In this document: positions 34,024 to 42,406 of the stretch, one piece after another
Layout: the number at the start of each line of letters is the position of its first letter
Numbering within the stretch: the first letter of the stretch is position 1
Assembly (NCBI GenBank): GCA_964454015.1
Contig: CAYVQF010000022.1
Location: forward strand, 12,209-76,208
Direction of reading: 5' to 3'
Source: CAYVQF01 sp964454015
GTDB taxonomy: Bacteria; Myxococcota_A; Bradymonadia; UBA4248
Length of the DNA stretch: 64,000 nucleotides
Notes under the pieces: model-generated
Database searches by the model: none
The model's input: only the letters and a program-made list of their open reading frames with translations
Told to the model about the DNA's origin: nothing
Position numbers and translations under genes: made by a program

Positions 34024-35883
34024 GTGAGAGTGCAAAGACTGGCGCGCGCAGAGCGAGGCAGCATGGGGCAGATTGCTCCCCGAGGTGGGCTGAGGCCTCT
34101 GGCGCGCGGCGGTCTGCAGGTGGGCCTGCTGCTGGGGTGCTACCTGCTGGCAGCGGGGTCGCTTTGGTCCCAGCCCCTTCCTCTACTTACCGTGCCGCCG
34201 GCGCAGGGGACCATGACGGCGCCGCGGTGGCTCGAGACGACACCCTGGGACGGCGGGCGGCCGCCAGAGCGTCTGGAGATCGTTGAGACCCTGCCCGATG
34301 GGCAGGTGCTCGTTGGGCTGGGGCTGAGCCTCTTCGTGATGGGGCCAGATTTGCGGCTGCGGCCGTGGTCGAGAGAGGCGTCAGAATTGGCGGGAGGTGA
34401 CGTTGGCGCTGGCGCTGACGTTGAGGAGGTGGCGGGCGCCCCAGGGGACGTGGATCCCGAGGCGTCGGGTGGCGCGGACGCGGCGTTGGTCTTGGATGCG
34501 GCGTTGGTGGCCGAGGTGACGCGGCTGTCGAGTGTGCCCGAGGGGATCAGGCTTCCCCAGGCGTCGGCGGAGGTCGTGGGGATGCTGCGTTCGGCGCATG
34601 CGCCGCTGGGGCAGGTGGCCAGTGCCGGGCGGGAGCGGTCGCGGCGGGCGGGTTCCTTCGCCCATCAGGGGATGGGGCCGCGTTTTTTGTTTGTGACCAA
34701 TGCTCTGTGTCGGCGCGGTGAGGGCAGCGAGGTGCTGCCGTGTGCGGGGGCGGAGGTGGTGCAGGCGCCGCAGTTGCTGCGCTGGTCGGCGGCGGTGGGG
34801 CGGGCGGAGCTGGTGGCGCTTCCCGAGGGGTGCGAGCCCCTGCGGGTGGGTGGCGCTGGGGGCTTGGCAGTGCTCTTCTGTGCGGCCGATGCGGGGGAGC
34901 GGCCCCAGGTGTGGGTCCGCGGTGAGGCTGAGTGGCGCCGTGAGGGGACCTTGGGCGCGCCGCTGGTGCACGGGCGTTTGCGGGTGGGTCCCGATGGGAC
35001 GCTGCTGCTGACCCGGCGCTGTGGGCGGATGGGGCGAAGTGCCGATGAGGCCTGCGAGGTGGCCCTGCGGCAGCCTTTCGCGGCTGGGAGTGAGGGGGCG
35101 TGGTGGTCATTTGCGGGGATGGGGCCCGGTGAATTTCTGGTGCTGGATGGTGGGCGGGCCTTGTGGTGGCAGCGCGATGCGGAGGAGGGCCGGCGCGGGC
35201 TGTGGCTGCTGTCGGCGGCGGGGCTGCAGGCGTTGCGAGAGGATTTCAGCGTCGATGAGGCGCTGGCGACGCTGCGTTACGATCCTGAAGGATGTCTCGT
35301 GGGCCGCCTGGTTGACGCCGCTGATGGGGCCGAGCGGGTGCTCGGCTTTCACGGTGAGGTGACCCGCTGGGGCACTTGCGCTGAGGCGCGGGCGGCGGCG
35401 GTGCTGACGCGAGCCGCGGCGGGGGCAGCCTCGGCTTGGGAGGGGCTGGAGCCGGAGCGCGATGAGCGCGTGGCCTTGCGTCTGGCCGGGACTGGCTATA
35501 TGGCCGATGGCGTGCAGGCTTGGTCTGGGCGCGCCGAGCTGAGCTTCCCGATTTATGGCGGCCGCTATGAGGCGGCGGGGGTGATGCGCGTGGGCATGGG
35601 GTCGCGCCTGAGCTACGCCGGGGGCTTGCTCCTGCGCTGGTTACACCAGAGCGACGCCATCTCGTGGGGGGCGGGCGGCGGCGTGGCCTTTGGCGAGCTG
35701 TGCGCGAACGACGCCGCGGGGCGCAAGGCGGGGTGCGCCCAGTTGGCGCTGCGCTACTGGACCTCGGGCACCCTGACATGGACCCTGACGGATGCGTTGG
35801 CGCTCTTTTTGGTCCTCGACGTTTTTCCCACGGGGGGGTGGAGCGCCGACTTGGGCTTGGGGCTGGCCTATCGCTTCTTTTAA
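34024..35883 (+). CDS. Large outer-membrane or surface protein, unknown
   Basis: A 619-residue exported protein with signal peptide (hydrophobic part about residues 28-48) followed by Ser/Gln. A long Gly/Ala/Glu-rich middle contains repeated beta blocks and Cys pairs. The C-terminal 130 residues look like antiparallel membrane strands ending in aromatic F (GLGLAYRFF), the usual outer-membrane barrel signal. The GTG at 34024 has AGGAG 7 bases upstream, inside the end of the activator gene; an ATG at 34009 and a GTG at 34030 are alternatives. It directly follows the activator gene and so is probably cotranscribed with it. Confidence 0.65.
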   Translation: MRVQRLARAERGSMGQIAPRGGLRPLARGGLQVGLLLGCYLLAAGSLWSQPLPLLTVPPAQGTMTAPRWLETTPWDGGRPPERLEIVETLPDGQVLVGLGLSLFVMGPDLRLRPWSREASELAGGDVGAGADVEEVAGAPGDVDPEASGGADAALVLDAALVAEVTRLSSVPEGIRLPQASAEVVGMLRSAHAPLGQVASAGRERSRRAGSFAHQGMGPRFLFVTNALCRRGEGSEVLPCAGAEVVQAPQLLRWSAAVGRAELVALPEGCEPLRVGGAGGLAVLFCAADAGERPQVWVRGEAEWRREGTLGAPLVHGRLRVGPDGTLLLTRRCGRMGRSADEACEVALRQPFAAGSEGAWWSFAGMGPGEFLVLDGGRALWWQRDAEEGRRGLWLLSAAGLQALREDFSVDEALATLRYDPEGCLVGRLVDAADGAERVLGFHGEVTRWGTCAEARAAAVLTRAAAGAASAWEGLEPERDERVALRLAGTGYMADGVQAWSGRAELSFPIYGGRYEAAGVMRVGMGSRLSYAGGLLLRWLHQSDAISWGAGGGVAFGELCANDAAGRKAGCAQLALRYWTSGTLTWTLTDALALFLVLDVFPTGGWSADLGLGLAYRFF

Positions 35884-35957
35884 GTGGATCCACCCTCGTC
35901 TGGGCGTGACGCGCCGGGCATGTTGGCGGGCAGGGGGCGGGCGTGGCCTGTCCTTCG

Positions 35958-36494
35958 TCATCTCTCGCCGCGGCGACCGAGCAAGACGCGGTGCAGCTCG
36001 AGGTGGCCGTTGGCGTGGACATGGAGAATGGCGGCCAGCCTCTGGAGGTGGCCGCCGTGGTTGCCCGCGGCGCCGGGGTTGATCCACAGGCAGGTGTCGA
36101 TGCGGTCGAGAAAGGTGACGTGGTTGTGGCCCGTGACCAGGACGTGGGGGCGCAGGCGTTCGACGAGGGCGCGCGCCTCTCGTGTGGGGCGGCGGGGCGC
36201 GCCGCCGATGTGCAAGGTGGCCAGGTGGCAGGGTCCGACGCGGACCTCGGCCCATTTGGGGAGATCCCCGTGCTCTTCGCCATCGATGTTGCCGCGCACG
36301 GCCGTGGTCGGAGCGAGGGCGCGCAGGGCTTGGAGGCAGCGAGGTTGCCCGATGTCGCCGGCGTGAATGATGTGGTGGACGTGGGCGAAGATCCGCTGTA
36401 GCTCTGGGTGCAGCCACCCGTGGGTGTCTGCCAGGAGCCCGACCAGGTGGTCGCCCGGGCGAAAGTTGGGGATGATGGGGTTGGATTCAGGCAA
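35958..36494 (-). CDS. YfcE/MJ0936-type metallophosphoesterase
   Basis: A calcineurin-like phosphoesterase with all metal motifs: LADTHG, HAGDIG, RGNID, TGHNH and NPGAAGNH. The 178-residue form matches family length. It starts at a TTG (36494) with GGGAG 8 bases upstream. The open frame extends back to 36650, but those 52 residues are Arg/His/Pro-rich and would overlap the recJ start, so they are rejected as N-terminus. It is a metal-dependent phosphodiesterase; substrate is unknown. Divergent from recJ, from which it is separated by 149 bases. Confidence 0.85.
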   Translation of the reverse strand: MPESNPIIPNFRPGDHLVGLLADTHGWLHPELQRIFAHVHHIIHAGDIGQPRCLQALRALAPTTAVRGNIDGEEHGDLPKWAEVRVGPCHLATLHIGGAPRRPTREARALVERLRPHVLVTGHNHVTFLDRIDTCLWINPGAAGNHGGHLQRLAAILHVHANGHLELHRVLLGRRGER

Positions 36495-36643
36495 TTTTGC
36501 GCCACTCCCGGCGATGACAGGGGGGTGCGGGTGAGGTCGGGGGCTGTGAAGCTCGGCGTCACCGCTGCGGCGCGGGTGGGTGCCCGCGCGGCGATGGGCG
36601 CGGATTGTCGCCTGTGGGTGACCAGGGAACAAGAGGACGAGAG

Positions 36644-38377
36644 ATGACATTGTCGGTGAGTGGGGCGCGGTGGCGGTTGCGAGAGGTGGCGCAAGAGCGG
36701 GTCGATGCCTTGGCGCGGGCGGGCGCCTTGGCGCCGGTTGTGGCGCGCTGCCTGGTGTTGCGCGGCGTGGAGAAGGCAGATGAGGCGGCGCGCTTTCTGA
36801 CGCCGAGGGTGGCCGACTTCCATGATCCCTTCGCGATGAAGGGGATGGCGGCGGCCGTCGCCAGGATCAGGCAGGCCCTGTCGCGCCGGGAAGCGGTGCG
36901 GGTGGTGACGGACTACGACGTGGACGGGACGACGTCGTCGCTCATCATCCAGAGCGTGTTGGGGTTGTTGGGGGAGAGCCCGGTGAGCTACCACATCCCA
37001 CACCGGATGGAGGAGGGCTATGGCTTCTCCGTGGCCGCCGCCGAGCAGGCCGTGGCCGACGCGGTGGGGCTCATCATCACGGCGGACATCGGGGTGCGCG
37101 ACAGCGCGGCCATCGGGGTGGCCGCCGCGGCGGGCGTCGATGTGTTGGTCTTGGACCACCATCTGCCGCGGGACGCCGAGGTCCCGGCGCAAGCCCTGGC
37201 GGTGTTGTGTCCGCCGCAGCGCGGTTGCACCTACCCCAACCCCCACCTGGCGGCGTGCGGCATTGCTTTCAAGCTGGCCCAGGCGCTGCTTGCGGATCTC
37301 GGGACCGGGCAGCGTGAGATCTTAGAGGCGTCGCTGTTGAAGATGGCCGCCATTGGGACGGTGGCCGATGTGGTGGAGATGGGGCGCGGCGAGAACCGGG
37401 CGATGGTGGCGCTGGGGCTAGCGGCGCTGAACCGCGGGGGGCATCGCCCGGGTTTGGAGGCGCTGCTGGAAGTGGCGGGCTGCACCCCCGGGACGATCAC
37501 GGCGGAAGATCTGGGTTTCAAGATAGGGCCGCGCATCAACGCTGCGGGGCGACTCGCCTCGGCCGAGTTGGTGGTGAACCTGCTCCGCTGCGGTGACCGT
37601 GCGGCGGCGCGGCAGATGGCGGAAGCGCTGGACGCGATGAATCGCGACCGCCGGGAGGTGCAACAGGTGATGGTCGAGACGGCGCTGGCCGAGGCCGAGG
37701 CCAGCGCCGATCCCTTCGTGGTGGTGGCGCAGGCCGAGGGTGCGGGTTGGCACCGTGGCGTGGCGGGGATCGTCGCGGCGCGGGTGCGTGACAGCCTGCA
37801 TCGACCGGCGGCGGTGATCACCCTCTGCGCCAAAGAGGCGACGGGATCGATGCGATCCATCGCCGGGGTGCACGCCGTGCGGGCGCTGGATAGGGCGGCG
37901 CATCTCTTGGATCGCTATGGGGGCCACGCGGTGGCGGCTGGTTTCTCTCTTCAAGCCGACAGGATTGGCGAGCTGCGGGCCGTGTTGAACGCGTCGGCCC
38001 TGGAACAGGTGGGGGGGACCATGCCCGAGCCGGAGCGCGAGGTGGACGTGCAGCTCGAGGCGAGCGCATTGGGGCCGACGCTCTTGGCCCAGCTCGACGC
38101 GCTGGCGCCGCACGGCAAGGGGAACGAGGTCCCCGTCATTTGGGTGCCCGAGGTGCCGCGCTTCAGGGTAGAGGCGATGGGAGAGGCGCACCTGCGTGGC
38201 ACCTTTTGCGGCGGTGAGGGGACGGAAATCCCCTGGGTGTGGTTTCAGGGTGGGGAGCATCTGGAGGCCTTGAAAGAGGCGCGGGAGGTGGCCCTGCTTG
38301 GGCGTTTTCAGCGCGAGTGGTTCCGGGGCCAGGAACGCCAGCGCTTCCGGGTGGATGACGCTGCGGTCTTGGCGTGA
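36644..38377 (+). CDS. recJ: Single-stranded-DNA-specific exonuclease RecJ
   Basis: A 577-residue 5'-3' ssDNA exonuclease used in recombination and mismatch repair. The DHH-family motifs are all visible: DYDVDGTTSS, ADIGVRDSA, LDHHLP and GPRINAAGRL. The DHHA1 domain contains GIVAARVRD and the GGHAVAAGFSL motif, followed by an OB-like domain (LDALAPHGKGNEVP). The length matches RecJ. The ATG at 36644 with GAGG upstream is preferred to 36605. It is followed by a short YbjN-like gene. Confidence 0.95.
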   Translation: MTLSVSGARWRLREVAQERVDALARAGALAPVVARCLVLRGVEKADEAARFLTPRVADFHDPFAMKGMAAAVARIRQALSRREAVRVVTDYDVDGTTSSLIIQSVLGLLGESPVSYHIPHRMEEGYGFSVAAAEQAVADAVGLIITADIGVRDSAAIGVAAAAGVDVLVLDHHLPRDAEVPAQALAVLCPPQRGCTYPNPHLAACGIAFKLAQALLADLGTGQREILEASLLKMAAIGTVADVVEMGRGENRAMVALGLAALNRGGHRPGLEALLEVAGCTPGTITAEDLGFKIGPRINAAGRLASAELVVNLLRCGDRAAARQMAEALDAMNRDRREVQQVMVETALAEAEASADPFVVVAQAEGAGWHRGVAGIVAARVRDSLHRPAAVITLCAKEATGSMRSIAGVHAVRALDRAAHLLDRYGGHAVAAGFSLQADRIGELRAVLNASALEQVGGTMPEPEREVDVQLEASALGPTLLAQLDALAPHGKGNEVPVIWVPEVPRFRVEAMGEAHLRGTFCGGEGTEIPWVWFQGGEHLEALKEAREVALLGRFQREWFRGQERQRFRVDDAAVLA

Positions 38378-38422
38378 GAGGGTCTTGGGCGCGGGGGTGC
38401 GGGGATGTCGTTTGGGGGTCGG

Positions 38423-38450
38423 TTGACAGGGGAGGGGCGATGGCTATTTG
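38423..38450 (+). promoter_or_regulatory. Promoter candidate for YbjN-like gene
   Basis: Perfect TTGACA, 16-base spacer, TATTTG; about 50 bases before the start at 38501. Confidence 0.4.
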
Positions 38451-38500
38451 CTGTGTGGCAACGTGACGGGGTCGGCTTTTACGCAGGAGGTGAGCGAAGG

Positions 38501-38914
38501 ATGTACGGAAACATGCGGGTCAAGACCATGATGGCGAGCATCGCCCAGTCGCGCGGCTGGCCGATGCGGGACGATGGGATGGGCGGGATGATGTTGGAGA
38601 TCGTCCTCCCGACGCGGCGCACCCAGGTGGTGCGGATGACACCCACCCGTGACGCCGACGGGCTGGAGGTGCTCTTCTTCTGGAGCATCGCCGTCCCGGT
38701 GAACCGGATTCCCGATCCGTGGATGTTGTTGCAGGAGAGCGTTCGTTTGTCCTATGGCGACTACGCCGTCAAGGACGGCAACGTCATCGTGTTGACGTCG
38801 CGGATGAGCGACTATGTGCAGGCCGATGAGCTGGCGCGGGTGCTCTATTACGTTGGCCTCAACGCGGATGAGTTGGAGCGACGGATCATGGGGCCGATGT
38901 ACGATGGCAACTAG
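38501..38914 (+). CDS. YbjN-like protein, second copy
   Basis: A 137-residue soluble protein whose secondary-structure pattern (short helix, two strands LEIVLP and QVVRMTP, strand LEVLFFWSIAVP, helix MLLQESVRLS, strands YAVKDGNVIVLTSR, C-terminal helix) resembles the YbjN-like protein at 28839. This is a fold-level guess. The ATG at 38501 is preceded by GGAGGTGAGCGAAGG. It has no signal peptide. It follows recJ after a 123-base gap and precedes the GAPMPG-repeat lipoprotein; their relationship is unclear. Confidence 0.6.
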   Translation: MYGNMRVKTMMASIAQSRGWPMRDDGMGGMMLEIVLPTRRTQVVRMTPTRDADGLEVLFFWSIAVPVNRIPDPWMLLQESVRLSYGDYAVKDGNVIVLTSRMSDYVQADELARVLYYVGLNADELERRIMGPMYDGN

Positions 38915-38994
38915 GCCCGCCGGCGCAGCGCAGGTGATCTGAGGAGGTGCATCGGAGGGGTGCCCGCCTCACAACCAGGATGAGGAGGAGAGAG

Positions 38995-39576
38995 ATGCGT
39001 GAGTTCAAGTGGTTTTTGCAGGTGTGGGTTGGGCTGTTGGTGCTGGGGCTCATCGTGGCGTGTTCGACCAACCCCGAGCAGCAGCGCTCGCGTTTCAACC
39101 GCAATATCGATGCCTTGGAGCTGCAGTCGAACAAGCTCTTGCACGCCAAAGCCGATATTATGTTGAAGATTCAGGAGTTCAAGGCGGAGTTCGAGAAGGC
39201 TGGCGACGACGTGGATAAGCTGATCGCCGTGAACCGCCGGGTTGAACGGTACATGGAAGAGCTGGAGAAGATGGTGAATCCTCAGGTCGGCGCGCAAGGC
39301 CAGGCGCCGGTGGGTTCCAAGGTCGGTGCTCCGGTGCCCGGTGGGTCAGCGACGGGTGCGCCGATGCCTGGAACGGTCCCTGGCGGCGCGGTGCCTGGCG
39401 CGGTGCCGGGTGGCGCCCCGATGCCGGGCGGTAAGCTCGGCGATCCCGGCATGGGTGGTGGCATGGGCGCTCCCATGCCCGGCTCGACTGGCGCCCCCAT
39501 GCCCGGCGGCAGCGCGGTCCCAGTCCAGCCAGTGCAGCCAGCGCCTGGCGGCGGTGGCGGTTTTGGCGGTCAGTGA
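38995..39576 (+). CDS. Lipoprotein with coiled coil and Gly/Pro/Met repeat tail
   Basis: A 193-residue lipoprotein with lipobox IVAC near residue 22, a coiled coil (about residues 30-95, charged heptads) and a C-terminal tail of about 90 residues with repeated GAPMPG/GGAPMPG units and GGGGGFGGQ end. It resembles murein-associated Lpp/OmpA-linked helical lipoproteins only in general shape. GGAGGAG lies before the ATG at 38995. It converges on the YjbQ gene with 55 bases between. Confidence 0.75.
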   Translation: MREFKWFLQVWVGLLVLGLIVACSTNPEQQRSRFNRNIDALELQSNKLLHAKADIMLKIQEFKAEFEKAGDDVDKLIAVNRRVERYMEELEKMVNPQVGAQGQAPVGSKVGAPVPGGSATGAPMPGTVPGGAVPGAVPGGAPMPGGKLGDPGMGGGMGAPMPGSTGAPMPGGSAVPVQPVQPAPGGGGGFGGQ

Positions 39577-39631
39577 TCGGTTGCAGGCGCGGGAGGCCCG
39601 TGGCGCATGGCCGTGGCCCTTCGCGTTGGGC

Positions 39632-40051
39632 TCATTCGCCGATGATTTTGATGAGGGCGCGTTTGCGGCGTCCGCCGTCGAACTCGCCGTAGAAGATCTG
39701 CTCCCACGGGCCAAAGTCGAGGCGCCCCTTGGTGATGGCGCAGACCACCTCGCGGCCCATGATCTGGCGTTTGAGGTGCGCGTCGCCGTTGTCTTCACCC
39801 GTGCGGTTATGGAGATAACGGCTGGTTGGGGCGTGCGGCGCGAGCTCTTCGAGCCAGCGTTCGTAGTCCTGGTGGAGGCCTGATTCATCGTCGTTGATGA
39901 AGACCGAGGCGGTGATGTGCATGGCGTTGACGAGGACCAGGCCTTCTTGGACGCCGCTCTTCTGGATGGCCGCTTGGACCTTGGGGGTGATGTTGATGAA
40001 GGCACGTCGGCCAGGGATGTCGAAGACGAGCTCTTCGCGGTGGGATTTCAT
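39632..40051 (-). CDS. YjbQ/UPF0047 family protein
   Basis: A 139-residue protein of the YjbQ (UPF0047) family, with the conserved pieces VNAMHITASVFINDDESG, HNRTGEDNGDAHLKRQIMG and GPWEQIFYGEFDG. The His/Asp/Glu residues in these form a probable metal-dependent active site; members have been linked to a thiamine-phosphate synthase side activity. The ATG is preceded by AGGAGG. Minus strand and alone; upstream on the same strand no second gene is seen. Confidence 0.92.
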   Translation of the reverse strand: MKSHREELVFDIPGRRAFINITPKVQAAIQKSGVQEGLVLVNAMHITASVFINDDESGLHQDYERWLEELAPHAPTSRYLHNRTGEDNGDAHLKRQIMGREVVCAITKGRLDFGPWEQIFYGEFDGGRRKRALIKIIGE

Positions 40052-40363
40052 AGGCGTCCTCCTGTGGTGGCTCGGTGGAACGAGCCCTGTGATCCAAGTG
40101 CAAGGCTATGACCTCCTCTGGGGGGCGTCGTCAAGGGTTGTGTCGCTGGCCTAGGTCCGAACGTTCTGCGGTCTTCGCTTTCGTGGGTGGGCAATTTCGC
40201 GTAGCCTTTGAGTCAGTGGGTCGGAACTCTGGTCGCGCTGCAGAGGCGTTGGCCCAGGAGCATCGACGGTGGCGTTGGCCCTTTCGCCCTGACGATGGGT
40301 GAGATGGGTCCAGATCCCCTGCTCACGCGCATGACGGGTTGGGGGCCGGAGCTCGAGGTGGAT
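40052..40363 (+). other. Intergenic region, 312 bases
   Basis: Divergent spacer between the YjbQ gene and a small membrane protein gene. A TTGACG at 40129-40134 (minus strand) could be a -35 for the YjbQ gene, but the -10 (TCATAG, 17 bases on) is poor. No RNA gene or repeat was seen. Confidence 0.35.
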
Positions 40364-40543
40364 ATGAAAAAGAAAGCGATTTGGGTTGGGCTGTTGCTGC
40401 TTGGGTTGTTGCTCGCGTGGTGGCTGTTCAAGCGGGTGCTGGTGATTGCTTTCACTGTGCTGTTGGTGGTGGCTTGCGTGTGGCTGTTCGTGCGGGTCCG
40501 GCGTTGGCGGCGCCAGCGGCGGCGTCAAGCGGCGCGCGCCTAG
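40364..40543 (+). CDS. Small single-pass or hairpin membrane protein
   Basis: A 59-residue protein: MKKKAIWVG, two hydrophobic stretches (about residues 5-20 and 23-42), then an Arg/Gln-rich C-terminus (RVRRWRRQRRRQ). Basic tail suggests a cytoplasmic C-terminus. GAGGTGGAT lies before the ATG at 40364; the frame further back to 40208 is not coding. No family. The next gene, encoding a PilZ protein, has its own promoter candidate. Confidence 0.6.
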   Translation: MKKKAIWVGLLLLGLLLAWWLFKRVLVIAFTVLLVVACVWLFVRVRRWRRQRRRQAARA

Positions 40544-40571
40544 CTCGCCCTGGCTGCTTTACCCCGTGTGA

Positions 40572-40601
40572 TTGCCAAAGTGCTGGGCTTGCCCTTATAT
40601 T
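40572..40601 (+). promoter_or_regulatory. Promoter for the PilZ gene
   Basis: TTGCCA (5 of 6), 18-base spacer, TATATT (5 of 6). It leaves a leader of about 125 bases before the GTG at 40735. Confidence 0.55.
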
Positions 40602-40734
40602 TGAGCGGCGTTGAAGTGCGCTGGCGATGTTGACCAGCATTGGCATGGCGCGAACTACGGTGGTACTGAATAGAGGTGATGGCCTTGCATACACCCTGTG
40701 CGCAGATTCAGGCCTTTGGCGTTGAGGTGAGAAC

Positions 40735-42360
40735 GTGACCGCGTCGGCAAATCAAGTGGCGGTAGTGCGCGCGAAGCTGAAGTTCACTTCGCGAGAAGAA
40801 TTCATCAAAGGCTTCACGCCTCTCGTGACCAAAGCGGGTCTCTTCATCCGCACGCGCAGCACCAAGCCCGAGGGCACGGGCATCCGCTTCGAGTTCAAGT
40901 TGGCAGATGACTCGCCGGTTTTCGTAGGTGAGGGGGTGGTGCGTAAGGAGATTCCCTTCGACCAGGCGCAGCCACAGCGGCCGTGTGGGATGCTCGTGGC
41001 GTTGCGCAAGCTCAACCGGGCGTCGAAGACGCTGCTGGACGAGATGCTGGCGGCGAAGGATGGCGGGTCTTCAGAGAGCAGTGAAGAAGAGGACAGCCCC
41101 GTCGAGGAAGACAGCGTTCCTGCGAGCGCGGCGCCGCCGGCAGCGCCAGCGGCGGTGGTGGCCCCTGCGCCGCAGGCGGCGGCGCCATCGATTTTTGGGG
41201 GCGGGAGTGCCGGTGACGGTTTGGGATCGCTCTTTGGCGACGATTTGGACGACGAGCTGGATGACCTCTTTGCTGAGGTTGGCTTGGTTTCCGACGGTGG
41301 TGGCCTTGATTTCTCGGGCCCTGCCGATCTAGGTGGCTCAGCGCTGCCCTCGATGGCGACCCGGCACGAGCAGATTAAAGCGGCGTCGAGCAGCGGTTTG
41401 TTGTCCATGAGTGAAGACGACTTCGAGGACGACGAAGGGGAGGCGGTCGAGGTCCCGGTGCAGCAGCGGCCCACGGTGCAGGTACCGGCGGTCATGGCGA
41501 CCCGCCCTTCGGCGACGCCTTGGGGGGCCTCCATGCCGACGCCTCCGGGGACGGTGCCGAGTGTCGTCCCGACGCCGGCGGCGCCGTTGGCGGCGGTTGC
41601 GGTGGCAGCCCCCGGGGCGACCCCGACGCCTCCGCGGCCGGAGCTGGCGGTGCAGGCAGCAGAGATGGGTTTCGCGGCGCCTCAAGCCGACGCGCCGGTG
41701 TTGGAGATTTCGCCGAGCCCGGTGGTGGAGGCACCTCTCTTCCAGGCGCCTGCTCCGACGCCGGCTGCGCCTCTCTTCCAGGCGCCTGCTCCGACGCCTT
41801 CTGCGCCGCGTGAAGCGAGCGGGTTGCTCGAGCAACTGGGCCTCTCGATGACGGGGTCTGCCAGCGCCGACGAGCCCACCGAGGCGAGTGGTTTGATCGA
41901 GCAGCTCAGCGAAGATGTCGGTCCTGTGGTGCCACCGCCGCGGCATGCGCCGCCGCCGCCACCGCCGCCGCGGATGCCGCCCCCGCAGAGTGAGTTGAAG
42001 GAAGCGCTGAGTTTCCTGAATAGCACTGAGCCAGCGCCGGTGCGGGAGCCTTCGGGCTTGCTGGCGCCGGCCATATTGGCGGCGAGCGCCTCTCCGGAGG
42101 CCGCGCCTCAGGCCGCGGAAGAAGAAGACGATTTGGCCAAGTTGCTAGGTTCAGGGCCGTCGCGGCCGCCGGTGGAGGAGACGCCTGAGGAGGCCTCGCC
42201 GCTGTCATCGGAGAATCCGCTGGACGCGATTTCCGTGGCCGCAGCGGACCTGCCGCCGCCTCCCAAGTTGCGCGGCTTCGATTCGCCGACCCTTGACGAT
42301 CTCCAGGCAGACAAGCCGAAGAAGCGTGGACTTTTTGGCAAGCTTTTTGGCAAGGACTAG
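40735..42360 (+). CDS. PilZ-domain protein with long Ala/Pro-rich disordered tail
   Basis: A 541-residue cytoplasmic protein. The first 105 residues form a PilZ-like beta barrel (FTSREEFIKGFTPLVTKAGLFIRT, RFEFKLADDSP, GEGVVRKE). The RxxxR / (D/N)xSxxG c-di-GMP motif is not clearly intact, so it may be a non-binding variant of the kind common in myxobacteria. About 420 residues of Ala/Pro/Glu-rich linker follow, with short recurring helices (SGLLEQLGLSM, SGLIEQLSEDV), and a basic end KPKKRGLFGKLFGKD. A 12-residue segment is duplicated near residues 335-357. The GTG at 40735 has GAGGTGAG upstream. Confidence 0.8.
   Translation: MTASANQVAVVRAKLKFTSREEFIKGFTPLVTKAGLFIRTRSTKPEGTGIRFEFKLADDSPVFVGEGVVRKEIPFDQAQPQRPCGMLVALRKLNRASKTLLDEMLAAKDGGSSESSEEEDSPVEEDSVPASAAPPAAPAAVVAPAPQAAAPSIFGGGSAGDGLGSLFGDDLDDELDDLFAEVGLVSDGGGLDFSGPADLGGSALPSMATRHEQIKAASSSGLLSMSEDDFEDDEGEAVEVPVQQRPTVQVPAVMATRPSATPWGASMPTPPGTVPSVVPTPAAPLAAVAVAAPGATPTPPRPELAVQAAEMGFAAPQADAPVLEISPSPVVEAPLFQAPAPTPAAPLFQAPAPTPSAPREASGLLEQLGLSMTGSASADEPTEASGLIEQLSEDVGPVVPPPRHAPPPPPPPRMPPPQSELKEALSFLNSTEPAPVREPSGLLAPAILAASASPEAAPQAAEEEDDLAKLLGSGPSRPPVEETPEEASPLSSENPLDAISVAAADLPPPPKLRGFDSPTLDDLQADKPKKRGLFGKLFGKD
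41734..41805 (+). repeat. Two tandem 36-base repeats in the PilZ gene
   Basis: Two near-identical 36-base units encode PLFQAPAPTPAA and PLFQAPAPTPSA in the disordered linker. Confidence 0.8.
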
Positions 42361-42406
42361 GGCCTGTCGCGGGAGCAGGCGCTCGCTGCCCAGCAGGTAG
42401 CATTGG

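Noticed and set aside
35885..35894. GTGGATCCAC palindrome after the outer-membrane protein gene
   Set aside because: A short loopless palindrome at a convergent junction; no T-run and no sign of a terminator or operator.
36495..36650. N-terminal extension of the phosphoesterase to the ATG at 36650
   Set aside because: Arg/His/Pro-rich sequence overlapping the recJ start; the TTG with a strong RBS gives the family length.
39300..39545. GAPMPG repeats as a CRISPR-like or VNTR DNA array
   Set aside because: Repeats are short, degenerate and in frame within a lipoprotein gene; no spacers of constant length.
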